Shown: one piece after another, positions 13,607 through 21,520 of the stretch
How positions within the stretch are numbered: the stretch's first letter is position 1
How the letters are laid out: the number at the start of each line of letters is the position of its first letter
NCBI GenBank assembly: GCA_910583765.1
Contig: CAJTYS010000045.1
Span: 1-29,423, forward strand
From: an uncultured Eubacteriales bacterium
GTDB taxonomy: Bacteria > Bacillota > Clostridia > Peptostreptococcales > Anaerovoracaceae
DNA length: 29,423 bases
Direction of reading: 5' to 3'
Program-made: the position numbers and the translations under genes
The notes under the pieces: model-generated
Database searches by the model: none
Told to the model about the DNA's origin: nothing
Seen by the model: the letters and a program-made list of their open reading frames with translations, nothing else

Positions 13607-15544
13607 ATGAAAAAGAGAAAAAGACCTGAACTCGCAGGCACATTGTCAAAGCACAAACGAGGCTTTGGCTTTGTTCAAACAGAAGATGAAAGAGACGATA
13701 TTTTCATTTCCGCCAGGGGCATGGGCACTGCCATGGATGGAGATCAAGTTTTAGTGGAACTGATCCCCGGGTTTTCCCATAACGGTTCCCCAGAGGGCGT
13801 GATCATAAAGGTTCTGCGGCGCAACACCACAGAGATCGTGGGCACCTTTGAAAAAAACAAACGCTTTGGGTTCGTGGTGCCGGAGGACAGGAGCCAGGAA
13901 GATGTTTTTGTGAGCAAAAAAGATTTCGGCGGCGCCCAGCGGGGAGATAAAGTGACAGTGCGGATCATGCGCTATCCAGATAAAAAGAACAACGCGGAAG
14001 GCAGGATCACGGAAATCATCAGCAGGTACGGACAGCCGGGCGGGGATATCAAAGCTCTGATGCGCAGCAGAGGGCTGCGGGAGACGTTTCCCAGCAGAGT
14101 CAACGCGGAATCCAAGGCTGTGACCAGAAAAGGCATCACTGCGGAGGATCTAAAAGGCCGCAGGGACCTGCGGCACAAGACCATCATCACCATAGACGGA
14201 GCGGATTCCAAGGATTTTGACGATGCCATATCCATAGACCGGCTGCCAGGAGGAAATTATCTGCTGGGCGTCCATATCGCGGACGTGAGCCACTATGTGG
14301 AAGAAGGCGGACACCTGGACTTGGAGGCCTTGAAACGGGGAAACAGCGTTTACCTCATTGACCAAGTGGTTCCCATGCTCCCTAAACGGCTTTCCAATGG
14401 CATATGCAGCCTGAACCCTAATGTGGACCGCCTCACCCTGTCCATTGACATGGAAGTCACGCCAGAGGGCGAAGTGGTGAATCACGATATTTATGAAAGC
14501 GTCATTCGCTCTAAAGCGAGAATGGTGTACACAGATGTTTCCGATATCCTGGAAAACAATGATGTGCCCCTGATGAAACAGTATCGGGACATTGTGGAAG
14601 ACCTGCTGATCATGGACAAGCTGGCAAAGAGCCTCAGCCGCAAGAGGCAGGAGCGGGGCAGCCTGGATTTTGATTTTGACGAAGCCTATATCCATTTGGA
14701 TGAACGGGGTGTTCCCGTCAGCGTGGACATCGCGGAGCGGCGGACGGCCAACAAGCTGATTGAAGAGTTCATGCTCCTTGCCAATCAGACTGTGGCAGAG
14801 CATTTCTACTGGATGGAAGTGCCTTTTGTGTACAGGGTCCATGAATCGCCGGCTCCCGGGAAAATGGAAGAACTGCGGACCTTTCTTCGAGGCATGGGCA
14901 TTGTGCTGAAAGGGGCCGCGGATTCGGTTCATCCCAAGACTCTCAATGAGATTTTACACAAGGTCCAGGAAGAAAGCTATGAAAACGTGGTGAACACCGT
15001 TATGCTCAGGTGCATGCAGAAAGCTTTTTATGGCACAGAGTGCGAAGGTCATTTTGGACTGTCTTTAAAATATTACTGCCACTTCACGTCTCCCATCCGC
15101 AGGTATCCTGACCTGATCATCCATAGGATCATCAAGCAGTCCATCCGCGGACAACTGGATGGGAAGGCAGTGAAGAAATTCAAGGCAAAGACCCAGGAAG
15201 CGGCAGAAATCGCGTCTTTCACAGAGCGTCAGGCCGTAGAGCTGGAGCGGGACGTGGAAAAAATGAAGAAAGCCGAATACATGTCCTACTGCATTGGGGA
15301 AACGTATGATGGCATCATCAGCGGCGTGACTAGCTTTGGGATCTACGTGCAGCTGGAAAACACCATCGAAGGCCTAGTGCGGCTGGCGTCTTTACAGGAT
15401 GATTATTATATCTATGAAGCGGAAAAGTATCGAGTGATCGGCGAGCGGACCCACAAAACCTACATGCTTGGCCAGCGCGTCCGCATAACCGTGGATTCTG
15501 TCCGAGTGGAAGAGCGGGAGATCGATTTTGCCATGGAATTGTAA
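13607..15544 (+). CDS. rnr: Ribonuclease R (RNB family 3'-5' exoribonuclease)
   Basis: 645 aa. Two N-terminal cold-shock domains are seen (KRGFGFVQTEDERDDIFIS and KRFGFVVPEDRSQEDVFVS), then the RNB catalytic domain with the metal-binding motif IDGADSKDFDDAISID (near residue 197) and HIADVSHYV, and a C-terminal S1 domain (TYDGIISGVTSFGIYVQL) ending at EREIDFAMEL. The protein degrades structured RNA processively. It lacks the N-terminal helix-turn-helix and the Lys-rich tail of longer homologues. No ribosome binding site is visible before the ATG; an extended -10-like TGGTAAACT (13592-13600) lies so close that the message may be nearly leaderless. smpB, a frequent neighbour, is absent. Confidence 0.95.
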   Translation: MKKRKRPELAGTLSKHKRGFGFVQTEDERDDIFISARGMGTAMDGDQVLVELIPGFSHNGSPEGVIIKVLRRNTTEIVGTFEKNKRFGFVVPEDRSQEDVFVSKKDFGGAQRGDKVTVRIMRYPDKKNNAEGRITEIISRYGQPGGDIKALMRSRGLRETFPSRVNAESKAVTRKGITAEDLKGRRDLRHKTIITIDGADSKDFDDAISIDRLPGGNYLLGVHIADVSHYVEEGGHLDLEALKRGNSVYLIDQVVPMLPKRLSNGICSLNPNVDRLTLSIDMEVTPEGEVVNHDIYESVIRSKARMVYTDVSDILENNDVPLMKQYRDIVEDLLIMDKLAKSLSRKRQERGSLDFDFDEAYIHLDERGVPVSVDIAERRTANKLIEEFMLLANQTVAEHFYWMEVPFVYRVHESPAPGKMEELRTFLRGMGIVLKGAADSVHPKTLNEILHKVQEESYENVVNTVMLRCMQKAFYGTECEGHFGLSLKYYCHFTSPIRRYPDLIIHRIIKQSIRGQLDGKAVKKFKAKTQEAAEIASFTERQAVELERDVEKMKKAEYMSYCIGETYDGIISGVTSFGIYVQLENTIEGLVRLASLQDDYYIYEAEKYRVIGERTHKTYMLGQRVRITVDSVRVEEREIDFAMEL

Positions 15545-15550
15545 GACGCC

Positions 15551-15567
15551 GCGGGATCCCCGCTTTT
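15551..15567 (+). terminator. Intrinsic terminator of rnr
   Basis: GCGGG (15551-15555) and CCCGC (15559-15563) form a short GC stem with a three-base loop, followed by TTTT. It fills the gap between the convergent ends of rnr and the CBS-domain gene. Confidence 0.55.
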
Positions 15568-16049
15568 CACATAGTGGCGCTGTCGGGTGCTGCTGCGCAG
15601 ATGGCTGACAACGCGTCTCCGGCCTCATCGACGAACACGGGCTTGCGGGCAATGTCCGCCATGGAGAGCATGCCCACCAGCTTGCCGTTTTGCGTCACAG
15701 GCAGCCTGCGGACCTGGTATTTTGCCAGGAGCAGCGCCGCGTGGTGGGTATTCATGTCCGGCGAAGCGCAGATGATGCGGGTGGACATCACATCGCCAGC
15801 TTTCAGGTCAGAAAAATTTCTGGCAGCATTTTGTTCTGCCTTTTCTTTGCCCGCATGGTCTCCGATTTCGCGAGCCAGGGCTCGCAGAACCAGATCTCGG
15901 TCCGTCACCACGCCCAGGACTTCTCCTTTATCATTGCACACAGGGATCAGCCCCACGTTTTCCTGTTTCATCTGCTTGGCCACCTGCTTTAAGGTGGCCG
16001 TTTCTTTCACACAGCTGATTCCTGTTGTCATCAAATCTTTTACCAGCAT
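15567..16049 (-). CDS. CBS domain-containing protein
   Basis: 160 aa with a CBS pair. CBS1 covers about residues 7-62 (MTTGISCVKETATLKQVAKQ, GEVLGVVTDRDLVLRAL) and CBS2 about 88-142 (VMSTRIICASPDMNTHHAAL, LVGMLSMADIAR). CBS pairs bind adenine nucleotides or S-adenosylmethionine and act as energy or ionic sensors. The protein has no other domain, so it is a stand-alone sensor whose partner is unknown. GGAGGG lies seven bases before the ATG. It faces rnr convergently and lies downstream of, but is separated by a terminator from, the trk operon on the same strand. Confidence 0.93.
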   Translation of the reverse strand: MLVKDLMTTGISCVKETATLKQVAKQMKQENVGLIPVCNDKGEVLGVVTDRDLVLRALAREIGDHAGKEKAEQNAARNFSDLKAGDVMSTRIICASPDMNTHHAALLLAKYQVRRLPVTQNGKLVGMLSMADIARKPVFVDEAGDALSAICAAAPDSATM

Positions 16050-16153
16050 TCTCTGCCCTCCATATTTTTATTCATATATTATGTGGAAACGATCTATCTG
16101 TGACCATGTCCATTGGAGCTCTTGTTTTGAAGCTTTAATTGAGCGAACCATGA

Positions 16154-16180
16154 AAAGAACACCCTAATCATTAGGGTGTC
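16154..16180 (-). terminator. Intrinsic terminator of the trk operon
   Basis: A perfect nine-base stem, ACACCCTAA (16159-16167) with TTAGGGTGT (16171-16179) and a three-base loop, is followed on the minus strand by TTCTTTTC. It lies about 90 bases past the stop of the last trkH gene. Confidence 0.75.
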
Positions 16181-16266
16181 CATAAATTTCCTTTTCATAC
16201 TTCATGGTGCCGAAAGTTTCTCTTTGTGCAGGAGCCTTTCCATTAAAACAGGGGACAGTCCGCATA

Positions 16267-17742
16267 TCAGCGATCCCGACCCCAGAAGCTTCTGGTAAAG
16301 AGGATAACGATGGTGAACAGTTCCAGTCTGCCTACGATCATCAGGAGACTGAGGTACAGCTTGAGTGGGTCGCTGAACATGACGTAATTTCCCGTGGCTC
16401 CCACTTCTCCAAAGGCAAGTCCGGTATTGGACAGCATGGCAGCCGCCGTGCTGATGGTGGTTTCCAAATCCAGGTTCTGCAAAGACAGCACAAGGCAGGA
16501 AAAAAGGAACAGCCCCATGTACATCAAAACGAAGACCGTGATGGAGGAAGCCACAGGAGCGGGCAGCGCCTTGTCTCCCAGCCGCACCACCACAACGGAA
16601 CGGGGATGAATCCGTTTGTAAAAACCCCGCCACACCAGTTTGAGGACCACCAGAACGCGGATGACTTTGATGGAACCGCTGGTAGACGCGGCACAGCCGC
16701 CGATGAACATCAGGGTGAAGAGGATCATCTGGCAGACCGTGGGCCATAGAGTATAATCTGTGCTGGCGTAACCGGAAGTCGTACAGATGCTGACCACCTG
16801 AAAAAAGGAATCCCGCAGAGCTTTGCCGATCCCTGGATAATCACCGAAAACACACAGAGCTCCGGCGCACAGCACAGTGGCTCCGGCAATGATGCGAAGG
16901 AAGGCTTTCAGCTCAATATCCTCCAGCACGTACCGCCATTTCCGAGTGACCGCGTAATGGTAGAGGATAAAATTGATGGAAGCCAGGATGGTGAAGACGC
17001 TGATGACGATTTCTACATACACGCTGTCGTAGTAAGCGACCCCGTCCATATGGGCGAAAAGGCCGCCGGTGCTGATGCTCCCCAAGGTGTTGACCAAAGC
17101 GTCAAAAGGGGTCATGGACGAACTGAAACAAAGGAGCAGAAATTCCAGCATGGTTAGAGAAAAATAGGTGACGTACAAAATTTTCGCGGAATCGCTCATG
17201 CGCACTGTCATTTTTTCAAAAACAGGGCCAGGAGCCTCAGCCCGAACGATGGTCTGGCCATTGATCCCCAGGGCAGGCAGGAGAGAAATGACAAAGACCA
17301 GGATCCCCATGCCCCCCAGCCAGTGGGAAATAGCCTTCCACATGAGCAGGGATTTTGGCATGAGATCATAATTAATGGCAGTGCAGCCAGTCGTTGTAAA
17401 GCCTGCCGCGGACTCAAAGAAACCATCGATAAAGCTTTCCGTAAAATCAGAAAGATAATAGGGCAGGGTGCCGATCAGAGAGGCAATGAGCCAGCAGAGG
17501 GCCACTACGATATAGCCTTCCCGAGCGCGGAACCGGACCTGAGCGGAGCGGACCAGCAGGGCAATGCCTCCGCCTAAAATGATGGTGATGGAAGCGGAAA
17601 TGAGCAAGGCTCTGAAATTGTCAGGCTCGTGATAGATATACGCGCACAGCAGAGCCGGAAGCATGGAAATCCCGATGATCAGGATAATGACTCCCAGGAT
17701 CTTGACGATAACTTGATAATTCAAGGTGACATTGATAGACAT
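16267..17742 (-). CDS. trkH: TrkH-type potassium uptake transmembrane protein (second paralogue)
   Basis: 491 aa, a K+ channel-like subunit of the Trk/Ktr superfamily with four membrane-pore-membrane repeats. The pore filters can be seen: P1 AAGFTTTGCT, P2 LGSISTGGL, P3 CTTSGYAS and P4 LSNTGLAFGEVG. P3 and P4 differ from the more usual TTG and NVGPG forms, so selectivity or gating may differ from the upstream paralogue. HWLGGMGILVF and the C-terminal GRLELFTIVILF are typical of TrkH. The start at 17742 is chosen because AAGGGAG lies six bases upstream; only 11 bases separate it from the stop of the preceding trkH. It is the last gene of trkA-trkH-trkH and needs TrkA for nucleotide gating. Confidence 0.93.
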   Translation of the reverse strand: MSINVTLNYQVIVKILGVIILIIGISMLPALLCAYIYHEPDNFRALLISASITIILGGGIALLVRSAQVRFRAREGYIVVALCWLIASLIGTLPYYLSDFTESFIDGFFESAAGFTTTGCTAINYDLMPKSLLMWKAISHWLGGMGILVFVISLLPALGINGQTIVRAEAPGPVFEKMTVRMSDSAKILYVTYFSLTMLEFLLLCFSSSMTPFDALVNTLGSISTGGLFAHMDGVAYYDSVYVEIVISVFTILASINFILYHYAVTRKWRYVLEDIELKAFLRIIAGATVLCAGALCVFGDYPGIGKALRDSFFQVVSICTTSGYASTDYTLWPTVCQMILFTLMFIGGCAASTSGSIKVIRVLVVLKLVWRGFYKRIHPRSVVVVRLGDKALPAPVASSITVFVLMYMGLFLFSCLVLSLQNLDLETTISTAAAMLSNTGLAFGEVGATGNYVMFSDPLKLYLSLLMIVGRLELFTIVILFTRSFWGRDR

Positions 17743-17753
17743 GACTTGCTCCC

Positions 17754-19217
17754 TTAATGGTTCGGATTCCAAAATCTCGGCGTTAACAAAATAAACAGGG
17801 TGAACAGCTCCAATCGTCCTGCCAGCATGAGAAAGGACAGCAGCAGCTTGGACAGCGGGGCGAAGACGCTGAAATTTCCAGCAGGTCCCACCAGATCAAA
17901 TCCCGGTCCCACGTTCCCGATACAGGTCAGCACCGAAGTGATGCTGGTGATGAGTCCCAGATCATTCAGAGAGATCAGCAGAACTGACAGGAACACCACT
18001 ACGATATATAGGAACACATGATTGGCAATGGCTGTCACCGTATCAATGGGCACATTTTTGTCATTCATTTTCGCGGCGACAATGGCATTGGGATGAAGTC
18101 TGGTGGCAATGCCCCGCCTGATGAGCTTGAGCAGGATCAAAATACGCACCACCTTCAGGCCGCCTCCTGTTGAAGAGGAGCAACCGCCGATGAACATGAG
18201 CAGCAGCAGAATCATCTTGCTAAAGGTGGGCCACAGATCGAAATCATCTGTGGCGAATCCTGTGGTGGTCAATATGGAAGAAGTCTGGAAAACAGAGTAA
18301 CGCAGCGATTGACCCGCGCCTCCAAAGACCCCTGTGAAATATAGGTTCACAGCGATGAGCGAAGTGGAAACCATGATGATCAGCAAATAAAAGCGAAACT
18401 CCGCGTCCCGTATGATGGAAAGAGGACCATGCCGCAGAGACATGTAGTAGAGGTTGAAATTGGCCCCGGACAGGAGCATGAAAATGGTAATGACCACATC
18501 GATATACGCACTGTCAAAATGGGCCACGCTGTCATTGTAATTGGAAAAACCGCCGGTCCCCACAGAGCCAAAGGTGTGGATCAGAGAATCGTAAAAATTC
18601 ATGCCTCCTGCGCACAGAAGACCAGTCTCCACAATGGTGAACAGGATGTAAATGGCATAAAGCGCTTTGGCTGTGTCAGACATTTTGGGCGTGACTTTAT
18701 CCAGCGTTGGGCCAGGCGCTTCGGAAACCGCGATGTTTTGACCGTTAATGCCCAGGGATGGCATCAGGGCAATGGCAAAGACCAGGATCCCCATGCCGCC
18801 GATCCAGTGGGTGAAAGAGCGCCAGAAGGCCATGCTCTTGGGCAGGGCTTCCACGTCTGTGAGGATAGAAGCGCCAGTAGTGGAAAAGCCAGAGCAGGAT
18901 TCAAAAAAAGCGTCAAAAAAATCAGGAATGCTGCCTGAAACAAAAAATGGCATGGCGCCCAGCAGAGCAGAGACGATCCAGCATAGGCTCACGATGAGAA
19001 ATCCATCCCGCACTTTCAGCATGGCAGTGGAACGCTGTCCAAACCACAATAGCGCCGCGCCTGCCAGGGCAGCGAAAGCAATGGTGGCCGCAAATGCTGA
19101 GAGAGCAGGCATTTCCTTGTAAATGCCTGCTACTGCAAGTGATGGTATCATAGAAAGACCGACGACCAGGAGCGCCAATCCAATAATTCGGCAAACAGCC
19201 CGCAAACTCAAATTCAT
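17754..19217 (-). CDS. trkH: TrkH-type potassium uptake transmembrane protein (first paralogue)
   Basis: 487 aa, a potassium-translocating subunit with the canonical filters P1 SGFSTTGAS, P2 FGSVGTGGFS, P3 SILTTTGFATDD and P4 CIGNVGPGFDLVGP, the segment HWIGGMGILVFAIAL, the GGCSSSTGGGLKVVR loop and the C-terminal GRLELFTLFILLTPRFW. K+ enters the cytoplasm through it when TrkA binds nucleotide. AGGTGA lies before the ATG at 19217. The trkA stop is eight bases upstream, so trkA and trkH are coupled. It clearly resembles the downstream trkH along the whole length but has diverged, indicating an old duplication or two separately acquired copies. Confidence 0.95.
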   Translation of the reverse strand: MNLSLRAVCRIIGLALLVVGLSMIPSLAVAGIYKEMPALSAFAATIAFAALAGAALLWFGQRSTAMLKVRDGFLIVSLCWIVSALLGAMPFFVSGSIPDFFDAFFESCSGFSTTGASILTDVEALPKSMAFWRSFTHWIGGMGILVFAIALMPSLGINGQNIAVSEAPGPTLDKVTPKMSDTAKALYAIYILFTIVETGLLCAGGMNFYDSLIHTFGSVGTGGFSNYNDSVAHFDSAYIDVVITIFMLLSGANFNLYYMSLRHGPLSIIRDAEFRFYLLIIMVSTSLIAVNLYFTGVFGGAGQSLRYSVFQTSSILTTTGFATDDFDLWPTFSKMILLLLMFIGGCSSSTGGGLKVVRILILLKLIRRGIATRLHPNAIVAAKMNDKNVPIDTVTAIANHVFLYIVVVFLSVLLISLNDLGLITSITSVLTCIGNVGPGFDLVGPAGNFSVFAPLSKLLLSFLMLAGRLELFTLFILLTPRFWNPNH

Positions 19218-19225
19218 GTCTCAGT

Positions 19226-20602
19226 TCACCTTTGTTTTCGAAAAAACGATAGTTTTCCTCCTACTTTTAAAAACTTTTCCAGCTCTGGAAGCTCTGTGAG
19301 CAGACTGAAAATAATGACTCTGTCATCCTCTTCAATGACAGTGTCGCCCTTGGGGATGATCACTTCCAGCCCTCGATGGATGGCTGCCACCAGGATCCCG
19401 CTTGGAAGTTCCAGCTCCCGCAGCGGCGTGTCGATGAGCTTCATATGATCGGAAGCAACGATCTCCATGATTTCAGCTTGTCCCTGGATGAGGACCGAAG
19501 AAATGACTCGCTTCGACCCCTGCACAAACCGCAGGATGGTGCTGGCCGTGATGTCCAGTGGGTTCAAAGCCATGTCAATGCCCATGCTTTCAATGAGGTC
19601 CGCGTAGCTTTCTCTGCTGATTTTGGCGATCACGTCCTCGATGCCATGCTGCTTTGCCATGAGCGCCAGCAGAAGGTTTTCCTCATCATAACCAGTAGCA
19701 GTGACCACCGCGTCCATTTCACTGAGGTTTTCTTCCTCCAGCAGATCCAGATCCGTCGCGTCCCCATGAAGAATCATCACGTCTTCCAAATGAGAGGACA
19801 AATAATAGCACCGCTCCTTATCCACTTCAATGATCTTCACTGCGATTCCAAATTCAGACAGCTTTCTTGCCAGATAATAGCCGGTCTTTCCGCCGCCAAT
19901 GATCATGGCTTTCTGAAGATCCGTATATTTTCCTTTTTCATGGACTTGCGCGTTCAACTCCATGATCGGGGCCCGTTCTCCAATGACATACAGCCCATCA
20001 TCTTCGTGGATCACCGTGTCTCCGTGAGGAATGATGACTTTTCCATTCCTGGAAATGGCCACCACCAGCATGTTTTCCAGCACAGAGCCGATGTCCCGCA
20101 TGGAAACGCCAATGAGACGCGGCATCTTGTCAGTCCCGAACTCCAGGAGAGAAACTTTTCCACTGGAAAAGATCCCATTGCTCAGGGTATACTTTTCCAC
20201 CAGGTATTTGTAGATTTCCACGGTAATGGCAAGGTCTGGGTTCACAATGCTGTCAATGCCCATGTGTTCCTTGATAAAGCCCAGCTGGTCCATGTGCTCT
20301 GGATCTCGGATGCGGGCAATGACCTTAGAGCATCCCAGCTTTTTGGCGAAAGACGCGATCACGATGTTCGTATCGTCATCGCCAGTGACAGCAATGAGAT
20401 AATCGTAAGTGGATATGCCCAGGCTTCTTAAAATTTTGATCTCTTTGGCATTGGCGTTCACAGTCATAACGTCCAGGTGGGAGCTGAGCTTTTGCAGGAC
20501 CGCTTCATCCTGATCAATGATGGTCACGGCCTGGTCGCCTCCCAGCAGCGCTTCTGTGACTTTCAGCCCCAGTTTTCCAGCGCCGACAATTGCAATTTTC
20601 AT
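19226..20602 (-). CDS. trkA: TrkA, potassium uptake regulatory subunit
   Basis: 458 aa, the full-length double TrkA. Each half has an RCK_N Rossmann fold and an RCK_C domain: MKIAIVGAGKLGLKVTEALL (G-x-G-x-x-G) at the N-terminus and KAMIIGGGKTGYYLARKLSE near residue 232, with GDDDTNIVIASFAKKLG and TGYDEENLLLALMAKQHG after them. It binds NAD(H) or ATP in the cytoplasm and gates the TrkH channel. GGAGGTAAGAG precedes the ATG. It is the first gene of the operon, with a promoter at 20632-20659, divergent from the metallo-hydrolase gene. Confidence 0.96.
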   Translation of the reverse strand: MKIAIVGAGKLGLKVTEALLGGDQAVTIIDQDEAVLQKLSSHLDVMTVNANAKEIKILRSLGISTYDYLIAVTGDDDTNIVIASFAKKLGCSKVIARIRDPEHMDQLGFIKEHMGIDSIVNPDLAITVEIYKYLVEKYTLSNGIFSSGKVSLLEFGTDKMPRLIGVSMRDIGSVLENMLVVAISRNGKVIIPHGDTVIHEDDGLYVIGERAPIMELNAQVHEKGKYTDLQKAMIIGGGKTGYYLARKLSEFGIAVKIIEVDKERCYYLSSHLEDVMILHGDATDLDLLEEENLSEMDAVVTATGYDEENLLLALMAKQHGIEDVIAKISRESYADLIESMGIDMALNPLDITASTILRFVQGSKRVISSVLIQGQAEIMEIVASDHMKLIDTPLRELELPSGILVAAIHRGLEVIIPKGDTVIEEDDRVIIFSLLTELPELEKFLKVGGKLSFFRKQR

Positions 20603-20631
20603 CTCTTACCTCCAATTGAAACAACACACCT

Positions 20632-20659
20632 ATTTTATCACCATTTGCCCATTTGACAA
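20632..20659 (-). promoter_or_regulatory. Promoter of the trkA-trkH-trkH operon
   Basis: On the minus strand TTGTCA (plus 20654-20659) and TAAAAT (plus 20632-20637) are 16 bases apart. The transcript would start near 20625, about 23 bases before the trkA ATG. Confidence 0.65.
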
Positions 20660-20734
20660 GAGGTATTTACAAGATGCGCAAAAAATCGTCAGACATGCCC
20701 AGCGTCCTTTAGGCTTGGCAAGCCTGGTAAGGCG

Positions 20735-20763
20735 TAGACAGAGCTTAGTACTTATGGTATTAT
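20735..20763 (+). promoter_or_regulatory. Distal copy of the duplicated extended -10 promoter
   Basis: TAGACA (20735-20740), a 17-base spacer ending in TATGG, and TATTAT (20758-20763); the TGG before the -10 box gives the extended -10 form. A transcript from here would carry the folded spacer and the whole second repeat copy into the hydrolase leader. Confidence 0.6.
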
Positions 20764-20857
20764 GTCCTCGACCCGGTGACTGACAAGCGAAAGCGCAGGC
20801 AGAGCCGAGGTGAGACAGATGCCCAAAGTCCTTAGCGATTGGCAAGCCTGTAAGGCG

Positions 20858-20886
20858 TAGACAGAGCTTAGTACTTATGGTATCAT
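20858..20886 (+). promoter_or_regulatory. Proximal copy of the duplicated extended -10 promoter
   Basis: TAGACA (20858-20863), the same 17-base spacer, and TATCAT (20881-20886). The start of transcription would be near 20893, about 28 bases before the TTG start of the hydrolase gene and downstream of the in-frame ATG at 20885, which therefore cannot be used from this promoter. Confidence 0.65.
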
Positions 20887-20920
20887 GTTTCTGTCACAAA
20901 CCAGAAAAGAGGTGGAAAAC

Positions 20921-21520
20921 TTGAAAATAAAGCGATATATCGGCGGGATGCTGGAGAGCAACGGCTACGTGATCTATCAGAGGGAAGGCGGCGATTGTTA
21001 TGTGATCGACCCAGGCTACACGGCAAAGAATTTCGCGGGGTTCATAAAAGAGCACGATCTGAAGCTTCAGGGGATCCTGCTGACCCATCACCATTACGAC
21101 CACACAGGAGCCGTGGAAAAGCTGCGGGCCATTTGTCCGTGCCCTGTTTTCATGCATCGGGCGGACATGGACATGTACAAGGGCCAGGTGGACGAGCCTT
21201 TAGAAGATGGAGAGGTGATCATGCTTGAGGATGAAGCCATCCAGGTGATTCACACGCCAGGCCATACGGCTGGCGGGGTCTGCTTTTTTTCAGAAAAGAG
21301 CAAGCTGGCCTTTACCGGGGACACCATCTTCAACGTGGACCTGGGCCGCACGGATCTGGAAGACGGTTCAGAAGCGGACATGATCCGTTCCTGCAGGGAA
21401 ATCATCAATGGCTGGAGCAATGAGATCTACATTCATCCAGGCCACGGCGATGGCTGCAACATGAAAAAGGTCAGGAGCATCAATCAGGAATTTTTAGATA
21501 TAATAGGAGAATCAATATGA
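20921..21520 (+). CDS. Metallo-beta-lactamase-fold hydrolase (glyoxalase II-like)
   Basis: 199 aa from a TTG start, with AGAGGTGG nine bases upstream. The metal ligands are visible: THHHYDHTG (residues 55-63), the HTPGHTAGG segment with the third His, the bridging Asp in FTGDTIF, and HPGHGDGCNMKKVR at the C-terminus. The size and motifs fit the small glyoxalase II-like/YcbL group that hydrolyses thioesters or related substrates using two metals; the substrate is not evident. The upstream ATG at 20885 is rejected because it lies in the promoter -10 region. The stop overlaps the ATG of the HAD phosphatase gene by four bases, so the two are coupled. Confidence 0.9.
   Translation: MKIKRYIGGMLESNGYVIYQREGGDCYVIDPGYTAKNFAGFIKEHDLKLQGILLTHHHYDHTGAVEKLRAICPCPVFMHRADMDMYKGQVDEPLEDGEVIMLEDEAIQVIHTPGHTAGGVCFFSEKSKLAFTGDTIFNVDLGRTDLEDGSEADMIRSCREIINGWSNEIYIHPGHGDGCNMKKVRSINQEFLDIIGESI

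Larger units (their letters stand above)
20695..20887. repeat. Imperfect tandem repeat of about 70 bp carrying a duplicated promoter
   Basis: Copy A (about 20695-20764) and copy B (about 20819-20887) both run from ATGCCC through GTCCTT, TTGGCAAGCCTG and TAAGGCGTAGACAGAGC to TACTTATGGTAT-T/C-ATG, at a period of 123 bases. The right-hand 36 bases are identical apart from one base in the -10 box; the left part has small gaps. Copy A also holds the palindrome AGGCTT-GGC-AAGCCT (20711-20725). The spacer can fold: CCTCG (20766-20770) with CGAGG (20806-20810), and GCGAAAGC inside. It fills most of the 318-base gap between trkA and the hydrolase gene. I do not recognise it as a known RNA family. Confidence 0.8.

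Noticed and set aside
14150..14932. Long open reading frame of 260 codons on the minus strand
   Set aside because: It lies wholly inside rnr on the opposite strand, has no ribosome binding site and its composition is that of a codon shadow.
16202..16749. Open frames of 181 codons on both strands over the end of the second trkH
   Set aside because: The trkH frame explains the region with conserved pore motifs; the other frames show no family signature and no ribosome binding site.
19376..20431. A 351-codon open frame on the plus strand
   Set aside because: It is antisense to trkA; its His/Asp/Gln-rich translation is typical of a complementary-strand shadow.
20695..20887. Possible known RNA gene (tRNA, RNase P RNA, 6S or tmRNA) in the trkA-hydrolase gap
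   Set aside because: None of the conserved cores of these RNAs is visible; the segment is better described as a tandem repeat with promoters.
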